The notes below the pieces were generated by a model, which saw only the letters and a list, made by a program, of their open reading frames with translations, did not search any database and was not told where the DNA came from. Position numbers and translations under genes: made by a program. DNA of 64,000 nt from Akkermansia muciniphila (GTDB lineage: Bacteria; Verrucomicrobiota; Verrucomicrobiia; Verrucomicrobiales; Akkermansiaceae), in the NCBI GenBank assembly GCA_947624785.1, contig CANQLV010000002.1, positions 124,001-188,000 of the forward strand, in the 5' to 3' direction. Below, in pieces: positions 28,866-39,501 of this stretch; the stretch's first letter is position 1; each line of letters starts with the position of its first letter.

Positions 28866-31800
28866 ATGCCCGGTTCCTTCGTACATCTTCACAATCACAC
28901 GGAATACTCTCTGCTGGACGGTGCAGTCCATATCAAGGACCTCATTGCCGAATGTTCCCGCATGGGAATGCCGGCCGTAGCCATCACGGACCATGGCAAC
29001 CTCTTCGGGGCCATTGAGCTGGTCATGGAGGCGAACAGCCTTAACAAATCCGTGGCCGCCTGGAACAAGGAACATCCGGAAGGACCGCAGAAGCAGGAGG
29101 TGAAGCCCATCTTCGGCTGCGAGGTGTACCTTTCCCCCACGCCCATCGGCGTGAAGAAACAGCTTCCCGGGCGCCGCAAGTATACGCACCTGCTTTTGCT
29201 GGCGGAAAATGAAACCGGCTGGCAGAACCTGGTCAAGCTGGTATCCCGGTCCCATCTGGAAGGTTTTTATTACAAGCCCCGCGTAGACATGGAAACCCTG
29301 CGGGAATTCCATGAAGGCCTCATTTGCTGTACGGCGTGCCTTGCCGGGCCGCTGAACGAATGGCTGCTCAATGACCAGCCTGAAAAGGCGGAGGAAGCCC
29401 TCCTGGCGCTGAAGGACATCTTCGGGGATGACAACATTTTTGTGGAGCTTCAGGACCATGGCATGGAGGAGCAGAAAAAATGCCTGCCGGAGCTGGTGCG
29501 CATCGCCCGCAAGACCAATACACCCATTCTAGCTACCAATGACGTGCATTTCCTCCGGAAGGAGGACCACGACATGCATGACGTGCTGATCTGCATCGGC
29601 ACCAACGAAAAGCTGGCTTCTCCCAAGCGCATGCGATACTCCACGGAAGTCTACCTGAAATCCCCCGAGGAAATGCGGGAGGTGTTCAAGGATTATCCGG
29701 ACGCCGTGGAAAACACGCTGAAAATCGCGGAACGGTGCAACGTCACCATCAAGCTGGACTCCGCCAGTACGGAAAAATACCCGGAATTCGGCACTCCGGA
29801 CGGTTCCACGCGTGAGGATTACCTGCGCAAGGTGTGCTATGAAGGGCTGGAGGAGCGGTACGGCAAGGAACGCGTGGCCGAGGACAAGGAACTCCGTGAC
29901 CGCCTGGATTATGAGCTGGGGATTATCAACCAGTTGAAATTCCCCTCCTACTTCCTGATTACGGCGGACTTCATCAACTGGGCGAAGGACCATGACATTC
30001 CCGTGGGTCCCGGCCGCGGTTCCGCCGCCGGTTCGCTGGTGGCGTATGCCATGAAGATCACGAACATAGACCCCCTGCGGTTCGGGCTGATCTTTGAACG
30101 CTTCCTGAACCCGGAGCGCGTCAGCCCTCCGGATATCGACATTGACTTTTGCCAGACGCGCCGTCCGGAAGTGATTGACTACGTGCGGCAGAAATACGGG
30201 GAGCGCGCCGTGTCCCACATCATCACGTACGGCACCATGGGCGCCAAGTCCGTGCTGAGGGACGTGGCCCGCGTCATGGACATGTCGTACGCGGATGGGG
30301 ACCGCATCTCCAAGCTGATTGAACCCGGCCCCAAGGTAACCCTCCAGTCCAGCTACAAGAGCAGCGAGGAACTGCGGGAGCTGGTCGCCTCCGATGAAGG
30401 ATACGCGGAGCTCTGGGGCTATGCGACGCGCCTGGAAGGGCTGATCCGCAACGTGGGCGTGCACGCGGCGGGCGTCGTGATCGGCGACCGTCCGCTGGAC
30501 GAGCATGTGGCGCTCACCCGTGACGACCTGTCCGATCCTCATGCCGCCGTCGTCGCCCAGTGCGACATGAGCGCGATTTATGAAGTGGGTCTCTTGAAAA
30601 TGGACTTCCTGGGGCTGAAAACCCTGACCGTCATGCATGATGCGGAGGAATACGCCCGCTGGCGCGTGCCGGACTTCAAGCTGGACTCCGTGCCCCTGGA
30701 TGACCGGGAAACACTGGACCTGCTGAACAGGGGGGACACGATGGGCGTGTTCCAGCTGGAATCCGGCGGCATGGTGGACACCTGCCGGCGCTACGGCATT
30801 CAGAAGATTGAAGACATCATTGACTTGCTGGCCCTTTACCGTCCGGGAGCCATGCAGTTCATGGATGAAATGATCGAGGTCAAGAAGGGGCTGCGCCAGG
30901 TGGTGTATGAGCACCCGCTTCTGGAACAGGTCAGCGGAGAGACCTACGGCGTAATGATTTACCAGGAACAGGTTCAGGCGGCGGCCAAGCTGCTGGCGGG
31001 CTACACGCTCGGCGGGGCCGACCTGCTGCGGCGCGCCATGGGCAAGAAGGACCCTGCAAAAATGGCCAAGGAAAAGGCCCACTTCGTGGAAGGGTGCTGG
31101 AAAACCAACCGGATTGATGAAAAGACGGCTACAGCCATCTTTGACAAGATTGAAAAATTCGCCGGGTACGGCTTCAACAAATCCCACTCCGCCTGTTACG
31201 GCCACATTTCCTACTGGACGGCCTACCTCAAGGCCCACTTCCCGGTGGAATTCCTCTGCGGCCTGATGTCCAATGAAGCGAACAACGACAAGATCGGCGT
31301 GTTCATTCAGGAAGCCAACCGCATGGGCATTGAAATCCTGCCGCCCAACGTGAACAAATCCATGCTCAAATTCACACCGGAGGAAACGCCTTCCGGCAAG
31401 CTGGCCGTGCGCTACGGGCTGGCGGCCATCAAGAATGTGGGGGAAGGCGCCATGCAGATTCTTCTGGAAGAAAGGGAAAGAAACGGGGAATTCACCAGCA
31501 TGGAGGATATCTGCAACAGGCTGGATTCCAAATCCGTCAATAAGAAGATTCTGGAATCTCTGATTCGGGCGGGAGCGCTGGACTGGACGCTGGAGCCTCG
31601 CTGTGCCCTGTTTGAGCGCGTGGACCTGGCCCTCAGCGGCGCCTCCCAGGTGCACAAGGACAAGGCCCTGGGGCAGGGCGCCCTGTTTGACATGACTTTT
31701 GAAGCCCCCAGGGTGAAGGATGAGCCTGCCATTCCGGAATGGCCCAAGGAGCAGCGCATGGGGGATGAAAAGGACCTGCTGGGCGCCTACTTCTGCGGTC

Positions 31801-32390
31801 ACCCGCTGGACTCCATGCGCGGCGTCATTGATGCGGAAAAATACACCCGCATCGGCCTCATTGACGCTCTGGAATCACACGAACTCAAGCAAAAGCACCA
31901 GATCGCCGGCATGGTGCGCTCCGTCATCCCCAAGATCAGCAAGGCAGGCAGGAAATTCGCCATCCTTACACTGGAAGACTTTACCGGCAGCATTGAAGTG
32001 CTGCTGTGGTCGGATGTCTATGAAAAGGCCCTGGAAATGGAAGGCGGCCTGGAACCGGGCGTCTTCGTCTCCGTGCGCGCCAACATCCGGGAGGATGACC
32101 GTACCTCCGCCAAGAGCGTGGCCGCGCAGAGCGTGGATCCGCTGGGAGGCAGGAAGCGCAAGTCCAAGGCCGGAGACCAGGGCCCGCTGAATATCATTGT
32201 CAGCCCCCTGCGCCACACGAGGAAAAATCTGGAGCAGATACGGGACATCCTGAAAAGGTACCCCGGCCGTTCCAAAGTCAATCTCACGATCAAGGACAGC
32301 CTGGGCCACAGTCAAATTCTGGAGCTGGACGAACGGTTCCGCGTGAATCGCTGTCCGGAACTGGAAACGGAACTCTCCATGTATAACTAG
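28866..32390 (+). CDS. dnaE: DNA polymerase III subunit alpha
   Basis: PHP domain FVHLHNHTEYSLLDGAVHIKDL; GPGRGSAAGSLVAYAMKITNIDPL; PDIDIDFCQTRR; OB domain. Confidence 0.97.
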   Translation: MPGSFVHLHNHTEYSLLDGAVHIKDLIAECSRMGMPAVAITDHGNLFGAIELVMEANSLNKSVAAWNKEHPEGPQKQEVKPIFGCEVYLSPTPIGVKKQLPGRRKYTHLLLLAENETGWQNLVKLVSRSHLEGFYYKPRVDMETLREFHEGLICCTACLAGPLNEWLLNDQPEKAEEALLALKDIFGDDNIFVELQDHGMEEQKKCLPELVRIARKTNTPILATNDVHFLRKEDHDMHDVLICIGTNEKLASPKRMRYSTEVYLKSPEEMREVFKDYPDAVENTLKIAERCNVTIKLDSASTEKYPEFGTPDGSTREDYLRKVCYEGLEERYGKERVAEDKELRDRLDYELGIINQLKFPSYFLITADFINWAKDHDIPVGPGRGSAAGSLVAYAMKITNIDPLRFGLIFERFLNPERVSPPDIDIDFCQTRRPEVIDYVRQKYGERAVSHIITYGTMGAKSVLRDVARVMDMSYADGDRISKLIEPGPKVTLQSSYKSSEELRELVASDEGYAELWGYATRLEGLIRNVGVHAAGVVIGDRPLDEHVALTRDDLSDPHAAVVAQCDMSAIYEVGLLKMDFLGLKTLTVMHDAEEYARWRVPDFKLDSVPLDDRETLDLLNRGDTMGVFQLESGGMVDTCRRYGIQKIEDIIDLLALYRPGAMQFMDEMIEVKKGLRQVVYEHPLLEQVSGETYGVMIYQEQVQAAAKLLAGYTLGGADLLRRAMGKKDPAKMAKEKAHFVEGCWKTNRIDEKTATAIFDKIEKFAGYGFNKSHSACYGHISYWTAYLKAHFPVEFLCGLMSNEANNDKIGVFIQEANRMGIEILPPNVNKSMLKFTPEETPSGKLAVRYGLAAIKNVGEGAMQILLEERERNGEFTSMEDICNRLDSKSVNKKILESLIRAGALDWTLEPRCALFERVDLALSGASQVHKDKALGQGALFDMTFEAPRVKDEPAIPEWPKEQRMGDEKDLLGAYFCGHPLDSMRGVIDAEKYTRIGLIDALESHELKQKHQIAGMVRSVIPKISKAGRKFAILTLEDFTGSIEVLLWSDVYEKALEMEGGLEPGVFVSVRANIREDDRTSAKSVAAQSVDPLGGRKRKSKAGDQGPLNIIVSPLRHTRKNLEQIRDILKRYPGRSKVNLTIKDSLGHSQILELDERFRVNRCPELETELSMYN

Positions 32391-32394
32391 CGCC

Positions 32395-32946
32395 ATGCCG
32401 GGAGGAAAACTGCTCTTGCCGGAATCGGAACGTCTGGCATTCCGGGCGTGGAAGGAAAAGGACTGGCCCTTTTTTGCGGCCATGAACGCCAATCCCCGCG
32501 TGATGCGTTTCTTCCCCTCCGTCATGACGGAGGAGGAATCCCGCGCCATGTGGAACCGTCTGCGGGCGGAACTGGATGAAAAGGGTTACGGGCTGTACGC
32601 CGTAGAGCTGAAATCTTCCGGTTCCCTCGTCGGCCTCCTCGGCTTTCATTGGGCGGATTTTAAAGCGGACTTCACGCCCTGTGTGGAAATAGGCTGGCGG
32701 CTTGTGCCGGAAGCCTGGGGGCATGGCTACGCCACGGAAGGGGCCGCGGCTTGTTTGGAGCACGGCTTTGCCCGGCTGGGCTTTGACCGGGTGTATTCCT
32801 TCACCGCCTGCGTGAATCTTCCTTCCCAGGCCGTGATGCAGCGTGCCGGAATGAGAAAAACGGCGGAATTCAATCATCCCAAAGTAGCTCCGGATTCCGT
32901 CCTGTATCCGCATGTGCTGTATGTAAGGGAAGCTCCCCAGACATGA
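32395..32946 (+). CDS. GNAT family N-acetyltransferase (RimJ/RimL-like)
   Basis: RLAFRAWKEKDWPFFAAMNANPRVMRFFP...VEIGWRLVPEAWGHGYATEGAAA. Confidence 0.87.
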   Translation: MPGGKLLLPESERLAFRAWKEKDWPFFAAMNANPRVMRFFPSVMTEEESRAMWNRLRAELDEKGYGLYAVELKSSGSLVGLLGFHWADFKADFTPCVEIGWRLVPEAWGHGYATEGAAACLEHGFARLGFDRVYSFTACVNLPSQAVMQRAGMRKTAEFNHPKVAPDSVLYPHVLYVREAPQT

Positions 32947-33109
32947 TTCCATGACGGGTTTCCGGTGGAGCCTGCCGGAGGCCGGCCGGACGGTCCATGC
33001 TTTTTAATTGTTCTGCCTGCCGGAAAGTAACTGGCGCGCTGCATTCCCGGTGAAATGGCCGGTGCGTTCTTTACGCTTGTTGCCGTTGCCGCCGTCCGGA
33101 AAAAATCAA

Positions 33110-33141
33110 ACGGGCTGCAATCCCGGAGGAATGCAGCCCGT
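33110..33141 (-). terminator. Terminator of the autotransporter gene
   Basis: acgggctgca...tgcagcccgt; followed on the minus strand by TTGATTTTTT. Confidence 0.7.
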
Positions 33142-33196
33142 TGACTGGGCAAGGGGCGCAAGGCAGCGGGACGTACCCGCTACCGTCATGCGCGAC

Positions 33197-36100
33197 TTAG
33201 AAGGCGTAGCTCACCCCGGCGTTGACCCGGTGGTAGGTTGACTTGCTCCTGCCTTCGAATTCATAGCCGGCGTAGGCCGTCCATTTGGGGTTGATGACGA
33301 CGGTGCTGTTGTAATTGACGCGTACGGCGTTCCGGTCCGGGCGGGAGCCTCTCGCGGTCCAGCTGAAGTCGTTCAGCAGGCGCGTGGCCCTGGTTTCCGG
33401 ATTGTCGCGCACCACGTCGGGAACGTAGCTTACGGACAGGCTGTTCACCCACAGCACGCCGTTGCTGAATTGCAGGGCCTTGCTGACGCCTACGCCCACG
33501 GGCAGGCTCAGGTTCTTCAGATTTCCGCGGTCGAAGTGTCGGGCGTCATATCCCGTTTCCGTGAAGGAATTCTGGTTGACCTGGGTGTACTCGATTCCCA
33601 GGAAGGGGGAGAGCGTCCAGCCCTTGTTCAGGCTGTGGTCCCACGTGGCCTGAAGAGTGGCGAAGCCCATTCTGTTCTGCCATTTGCCGTGGGAAGCTCC
33701 TCCGTCATAATAGGAGTCCAGCTTGTTGGTCGTCCAGCCGAAGCCGGCTGTTCCGCTGATGGTCAGCATGTCCTTGGGCGCCAGCTGCTTTCTCCATGCT
33801 CCATACAGCAGGGCAACGTAGGAGGTCTGGTCCACTTCGCTGGGCCAGCTGCGGCTCTTGTTGGTGCCGTACAGGTTGCCGAAGGCTGCGCCCAGAATGG
33901 CGTTCGGGGTGAACCTGCGGTCCGCGCCCACGGCATAGCCGCCGCCATTGTAGTCATAGCCGTCAATGCCGTCGCGGGTGGCGTGGTAGGTGAAGTCTCC
34001 CATTCCCTTGATCCAGAAGTTGTTCTTCGGGCCCATCAGGAACCGGGTGATGCCCACCTGGCCCAGAGCGGCATTGGAAACGGACTTCATGTTGGAAGCG
34101 GAGCTCCACATGGAGTTGCCGATGTCCGCCCCGTCCAGTTCCGGGAGAATCTCTTCAATGCCGGCGGTGGGGTTCCAGACGGCGTACAGATGGTCGTTGA
34201 TTCCATCTCCGTCCAGGTCTTCCCATTCCTTGGTCCAGTACCCTTCGTAGGTATAGGGGGAGTTGACCGTATTGGTTCCGGTGGCTGTGGAATAGATGTC
34301 GTCAAAATCCCCTGAAGTTCCGGGAATGGCCGCTTCCCCGATGTCCATGGCCAGGAAGCGCTGCTTCTCGGCCCATCTCTTGTGGGCGTAATCCTCCAGG
34401 GAATCCGCCACTCCCATGGATCCGCCCAGCGTGTGGCTGTTGGCTTGCTCGATGCTGAGGCCGGAGCTGTAATCGTCCATGAAGGGGCGGAAGTCAAAGA
34501 TGACGCCCTTGCTGATGTCGATCGTATCCGCATGGAAGGCGGCTCCCCTTCCGGTTCTCAGGGTCACACCGGATTCAATGGTGATGTTCCTGCTGTTTAC
34601 GGAACTGTTTCCCGTGATTTCCAGAACTCCCTTGTTCACAGTGAAGGAGGAGTCTTTGGTGAGGTCCTTGTTGCCGTACGTCACGCCGTCTTCCAGAATC
34701 AGGGTTCCATCGTACAAGGTGGTTTTTCCGCTGACGTTGAAGTACTTGGACTCTGCCAGCCGGTTCTGCCAGTCGGCTTCCGTTTCTTCGGCGCCCTGGG
34801 TGATCAGCTTGTCCGCCTCCGCTCCGGAAAAGCGGATGGTTCCGGTGAATTCCGGAGCCGTTCCGTCGTACGGCGAGGCGTCCACTCCTTCGGACTTGTT
34901 GAAGTCATAAACGATGTTGTCGTACTCCTCTCCGTCGCCTTCATTCCGGAAGGGGTCGTAGAAGGTAACCGTCCGTCCTTCCTGCGCGCGGAGCACCACG
35001 CTGTCCATGGAAGCGCTTCCGTTGGTTCCGAACACCAGGGAGTTCAGGATGGGGTTGGCCCCTCCGCGTTTTTCCGTGTTGCCTTTCACGATGATGTCCC
35101 CCTGGTCAGCGGAAAAGACGGCATCCTTGTAATAGAGGAGCATGGCTCCCGCAATACCGTCAACGGAGTTGTTCTCAATAAGCACGCCGCCGCGGTTGTT
35201 GATGAACTCCAGGCCGTTGGCCCCCTGAAGAGCTCCCACGTCCCATTTGGCCGAGTTGCCGGAGATGGTGACCTTCCCGGTATTGACGAAGGATGTTTTT
35301 CCGTCCACCAGGAGGGCCCCATATCCGTAATCCGTGGATTTGTTGCCGGAAATGGAGATATCTCCCGTGTTGGCAAAGGACAGGTTCCCGTGGAACTGCC
35401 CCACGCCGTAGTGCCATCCCGCCGTATTGTTGTCCATGGTGATGTTTCCGGTCCGGGTGAACGAGGTATTACCGGTCACCTCAATGGCGCCGTTGTACTG
35501 GTCTGCGCTGTTCCCGGAAAGGGAAATGTTCCCTGCCTCCGTCACGCTGAACGTGCCGTAAAAGCGCAGGGCTCCGTTGGAGCCCTTGGTGGAGTTTCCT
35601 GCCACGGTGATGTCCCCGTTGTTGCTGAATGTGGTGTTGCCGAAGACGGCCACACCCCCCATTTGCTTGTCCGAGCTGTTTCCTGAAATGGTGATGTCCC
35701 CCGTATTGGTGACGTTCCAGTCGTTGCTGATCCAGCCCACGGCATACGTATTATCCGCGTGGTTGTTGATGAAGGTGATGGACCCGACGTTGTCGATGTT
35801 GAGGCTTCCGCTGACGCCGAATGCCCCGGCGCTGTTGCTGGCTTGGTTGCCTTCAAAGCGCAGGTCTCCTCCGATATTGGAGATGTCCAGGTCCTGTCCG
35901 CTGTAAACGGCCCCGAAGTTGCCGTTCCAGTCAGAGGTCAGCTCTCCGGCGTCCGCCCGGTTGTTCCTGAAAATCACGTCTCCGGTAACGCCGTCTATTT
36001 TCATGCCGCCTCCGGTATTTTCCTGGCCGTCTACGGTGCCTGCATACGCGTAAATGGCTCCGGCTATCCATGCGGAATTGTTTTCAAAGGTCATGTTTCC

Positions 36101-36850
36101 GGTAACGTTCTGGAACGTCAGCGCATATTCCCCGGCGGGGATGTAGGCCTTGGTTGCCGTAGAGGTGGAATCATGCGCGCCTGCGTAGATAGCGCCCCCG
36201 ATATTGGCGTGGGCGCTCGTGGGCGAGTGTCCGGTGGAGTTTCCGCTGAACAGGATGGACTTGGTGTTTTCAAAGTCGATTTTCCCCCAGGTAAACAGGG
36301 CGCCTCCCAGGGCCTGCCCCTGCTGGCTGTCGTCACCCAGCATGTTGTTGGTGAAGGAAATGTTGCCCATGCGGGAGAAGGTGATGTCACCCCTCGCGTT
36401 CACGGCTCCCCCGGCATTCGTATCCGCATTCACGATGGACTTGCAGTTATTGAAGGAAAGGTCGCCCATGTCCGTAAAGGTGAGCGTTTCTCCGCGGATG
36501 GCGCCTCCGCCTTCGTTGTCATTGACCCAGCGGTCGCTGTGGATGGAGGAACAATCGTCAAAACTCATGGACATTCCCGTGCCGGTAAATGTCATGACGG
36601 ATTCGCTGGCGGGCCGGGTGTAATCCGCCAGCTGATTGAAGAAGACGCTTCCTGCGAAGACGGTGTCTTCCGTCCGGAATCCGGAAAAGCTCAGGTCCTC
36701 CTTCAAGGTGTAAGTGATGCTGTCCTGCGTCTCCTGGCGCGTATCAACGATGCCCTGATAGAGGTCTTCAGCCTGCTGGGCTGTTCCCGTCTGAGCCAGG
36801 GAGGCTGTCATCAGAAGAAGGATGGCGGATACTGCAAATTTTGGTTTCAT
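33197..36850 (-). CDS. Large autotransporter (type V secretion) with repeat-rich beta-helix-type passenger
   Basis: Signal peptide; GDI(T/S)(I/V)SGN repeats; C-terminal beta-barrel ending YAGYEFEGRSKSTYHRVNAGVSYAF (terminal Phe). Confidence 0.85.
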   Translation of the reverse strand: MKPKFAVSAILLLMTASLAQTGTAQQAEDLYQGIVDTRQETQDSITYTLKEDLSFSGFRTEDTVFAGSVFFNQLADYTRPASESVMTFTGTGMSMSFDDCSSIHSDRWVNDNEGGGAIRGETLTFTDMGDLSFNNCKSIVNADTNAGGAVNARGDITFSRMGNISFTNNMLGDDSQQGQALGGALFTWGKIDFENTKSILFSGNSTGHSPTSAHANIGGAIYAGAHDSTSTATKAYIPAGEYALTFQNVTGNMTFENNSAWIAGAIYAYAGTVDGQENTGGGMKIDGVTGDVIFRNNRADAGELTSDWNGNFGAVYSGQDLDISNIGGDLRFEGNQASNSAGAFGVSGSLNIDNVGSITFINNHADNTYAVGWISNDWNVTNTGDITISGNSSDKQMGGVAVFGNTTFSNNGDITVAGNSTKGSNGALRFYGTFSVTEAGNISLSGNSADQYNGAIEVTGNTSFTRTGNITMDNNTAGWHYGVGQFHGNLSFANTGDISISGNKSTDYGYGALLVDGKTSFVNTGKVTISGNSAKWDVGALQGANGLEFINNRGGVLIENNSVDGIAGAMLLYYKDAVFSADQGDIIVKGNTEKRGGANPILNSLVFGTNGSASMDSVVLRAQEGRTVTFYDPFRNEGDGEEYDNIVYDFNKSEGVDASPYDGTAPEFTGTIRFSGAEADKLITQGAEETEADWQNRLAESKYFNVSGKTTLYDGTLILEDGVTYGNKDLTKDSSFTVNKGVLEITGNSSVNSRNITIESGVTLRTGRGAAFHADTIDISKGVIFDFRPFMDDYSSGLSIEQANSHTLGGSMGVADSLEDYAHKRWAEKQRFLAMDIGEAAIPGTSGDFDDIYSTATGTNTVNSPYTYEGYWTKEWEDLDGDGINDHLYAVWNPTAGIEEILPELDGADIGNSMWSSASNMKSVSNAALGQVGITRFLMGPKNNFWIKGMGDFTYHATRDGIDGYDYNGGGYAVGADRRFTPNAILGAAFGNLYGTNKSRSWPSEVDQTSYVALLYGAWRKQLAPKDMLTISGTAGFGWTTNKLDSYYDGGASHGKWQNRMGFATLQATWDHSLNKGWTLSPFLGIEYTQVNQNSFTETGYDARHFDRGNLKNLSLPVGVGVSKALQFSNGVLWVNSLSVSYVPDVVRDNPETRATRLLNDFSWTARGSRPDRNAVRVNYNSTVVINPKWTAYAGYEFEGRSKSTYHRVNAGVSYAF
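35160..35900 (-). repeat. Degenerate tandem repeats (about 81-87 nt; 27-29 aa) inside the autotransporter passenger
   Basis: Recurrent gttgccgga-type landmarks at about 35255, 35342, 35429, 35510, 35594 and 35678; protein unit xTGDITISGNSxxxxxGAxxxxGNTSFx. Confidence 0.7.
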
Positions 36851-37323
36851 TAGTATGCGGTAAGGTTCTTTGTTAGGTACCAGGCCTGAGCCGTCTTTTG
36901 CCCGGGCGCCCGGGTGGGGGCTTTTGCGCGCGCTGGCACTGGCGTCTGGAAACTATAAGAGTCTTTTGAGCGCGTTTTTTCTCAATGGATGTCATGCTGT
37001 GCAACAAGGCTCTTCTAACATATTATTCCGCTTGGCCGTTGAAGCTGAAAATGTCCGGCCCCCTCATCTGTGAAAATATGGCCTGTGTCATACATAGGGT
37101 ATTTTATGAGTGTAGGTCAGGAAATATAACAAAATTTGTAATTTAATGATTTTTAGTAACGCATGAATAATAAAATAAAACTTGTTCCTGTATTTTTATA
37201 GAAAAGTTATACAGAGGTGAATGACAATAGAAATATGAACACTTTTGTTTGTGGAAGCTTCTATCCTTCATGCGGGCGGTCTTTCACGGCTGGCCCGGAA
37301 ACGATGAAACAATAGATACCGTC

Positions 37324-38724
37324 ATGTTTGATCCAAATCAAAAACCCGATACAGCCCGGGCAGAAAATTCCATTTTCGGCTCTCCGGAAGCAGACAACCT
37401 CCTACCCAAGGATCAGTTCCCGGATTACGCCATGCGTGCGGAGGACGCCTTCCAACTGGTGTCCGATGAATTGATGCTGGACGGCAATGCCCGCCAGAAC
37501 CTTGCCACTTTCTGCCAGACGTGGGATGAAAAGCAGGTCAGGATGCTGATGAATATCAGCATTAACAAGAATATGATCGACAAGGATGAATATCCCCAGA
37601 CAGCCGCTATTGAAATGCGCTGTGCTGCCATCATTGCCAACCTTTGGAACGCCAGCCAGGATGAAAAACCCATCGGCTGTTCCACCATCGGTTCCAGTGA
37701 AGCGTGCATGCTCGGGGGTATGGCCGCCCTGTGGCGCTGGAGAGCCCGCCAGAAAGCTGCCGGCAAACCCACGGACAAGCCCAACCTGGTGTGCGGACCC
37801 GTCCAGATCTGCTGGCACAAGTTCTGCCGCTACTGGGACATTGAGATGCGTGAAATCCCCATGTCACCCGGAAAATGGAAAATGGATGTGGACAGCATGC
37901 TGGAACAGATTGATGAAAACACCATTGTGGTGGTTCCCACGTTCGGCGTGACCTATACGGGCGCTTATGAGTTGCCGGCGGAGATTGCCAAGGCTCTGGA
38001 TGATTATGAAGACAGAACCGGCATTAGCGTGGACATTCACGTGGACGGCGCCAGCGGCGGCTTCCTGGCCCCGTTCTGCGCCCCGGACATTGTCTTTGAC
38101 TTCCGCATTCCCCGCGTCAAGTCCATCAGCGCATCCGGCCACAAGTACGGCTTGGCTCCGCTCGGAGTGGGCTGGGTGGTGTGGAGAGATATTTCCGACC
38201 TGCCCGAAGGGTTGATTTTCAACGTCAACTATCTTGGCGGGGAAATCCCCAACTTCGCCATCAACTTCTCACGGCCGGCCGGACAGATTATCTGCCAGTA
38301 TTATGACTTCATCCGCTTGGGCAAGGAAGGATATACCAATATCCATACGCAGGCCTACGATGTGGCGAAGTACATTTCAGACGAAGTTTCCAAACTTGGA
38401 CCGTACGAATTCATTTGCACGGGTGATCCGGAAAAGGGCATTCCCGCCGTCTGCTTCTTCATCAAGGATGGAGCCAAGACGAACTATACCCTCTTCGACC
38501 TCTCGGACAAGCTGAGAACCCGCGGCTGGCAGGTGCCTGCCTTCACCCTCCCTGCCAATTGCCAGGATACGGTGGTGATGCGCGTCATGGTCCGCCAGGG
38601 CTTCACCAAGGACTTGGCAGACCTGTTCCTGGAAGACTTCAAGCGCATGGTTGATTTCTTCGAGAAACACCCGGTCACCTCTCCGATGACTGCGGAAGAA
38701 GGCACGGCCTTCCACCACTCCTGA
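37324..38724 (+). CDS. gadB: Glutamate decarboxylase (PLP-dependent)
   Basis: MFDPNQKP...[33 protein letters not shown]-lysine motif [13 protein letters not shown]. Confidence 0.92.
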   Translation: MFDPNQKPDTARAENSIFGSPEADNLLPKDQFPDYAMRAEDAFQLVSDELMLDGNARQNLATFCQTWDEKQVRMLMNISINKNMIDKDEYPQTAAIEMRCAAIIANLWNASQDEKPIGCSTIGSSEACMLGGMAALWRWRARQKAAGKPTDKPNLVCGPVQICWHKFCRYWDIEMREIPMSPGKWKMDVDSMLEQIDENTIVVVPTFGVTYTGAYELPAEIAKALDDYEDRTGISVDIHVDGASGGFLAPFCAPDIVFDFRIPRVKSISASGHKYGLAPLGVGWVVWRDISDLPEGLIFNVNYLGGEIPNFAINFSRPAGQIICQYYDFIRLGKEGYTNIHTQAYDVAKYISDEVSKLGPYEFICTGDPEKGIPAVCFFIKDGAKTNYTLFDLSDKLRTRGWQVPAFTLPANCQDTVVMRVMVRQGFTKDLADLFLEDFKRMVDFFEKHPVTSPMTAEEGTAFHHS

Positions 38725-38777
38725 TGGAAGCTCCGCAGAGTAATTTTTGTTGGATGAATAAGTGTGTGTAAGCGCAG

Positions 38778-38830
38778 CTCCGCAGTTGTCAAGGTTTGTG
38801 CGTGGACCTGGCAGCTGCGGAGTTTTTTTA
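38778..38830 (+). terminator. Terminator after gadB
   Basis: ctccgcag ... ctgcggag followed by ttttttta. Confidence 0.65.
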
Positions 38831-39501
38831 TGCTCCGGCGGCGGCATGATCGCGGCTTCTGCTGCGGATGAACGCGGGCTGCTCCGGGAGCGTTTCTGAA
38901 AGGGAGGCGTGAAACCGGGCTGGTCTTTTCGTTCCGTCTCCGGAATTCGCGGAGTGCCGTGTTTCCGAGCTTCTTCATGAAATCCCGTGCGTTCCCCGTC
39001 TTCTTATAAAAAAGAACCGGGGATTTTGTTATTCCAGCATTCTCCGTTTCGTCTGGGGAAAGGCATGCTTCCGCAAGGTTTCTTGCATCCTTCTTTCGGA
39101 AGGGCGGAAGTTGGGAGGTAGTGCTGCCTGCGTATAGATTCGGGATTCGCCTGTTTGAGGAGCCATCTTCCCTGAAAGAAAAGTTGCTGCGTTTCAAAGC
39201 CTGGCGCGTTGCCGCCATGTCCGGACAGGAGGAATTGATAAAAACCGTCCGGTTTTTTCATGCCGCCGGATTGCAGACCCTGAGGAGATTCCGGAAGGAA
39301 ACAGAGCGGCTGCTGCTGATTCCCTGGTCCGCTTACATGATGCCCCGTCGCGGACGCATTTCCGGCTGGAGCCGAATAATAGATTCAAAAAACCTGTATC
39401 TGCCGCTTTCACGCAATCGGGAAAAAGCAGGGAACAACCCCGGTCATGAGTCTTCCGTCCATCCTCAAATCCGGAATGAAGCGGAAGGCGTGGAATGGCG
39501 C

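Noticed and set aside
29529-31802. 757-aa minus-strand ORF antisense to dnaE
   Set aside because: Shadow ORF opposite a canonical DNA polymerase III alpha gene.
35160-35900. Possible CRISPR-like periodicity
   Set aside because: Repeats are degenerate, in-frame (multiples of 3) and code for autotransporter passenger units.
38830-39500. Gap of about 670 bp with several short ORFs (e.g. 39121..40284 +, 38484..39218 -)
   Set aside because: None shows a domain or plausible composition; they run into recognised genes on the other strand. Possibly decayed sequence, but not supportable.
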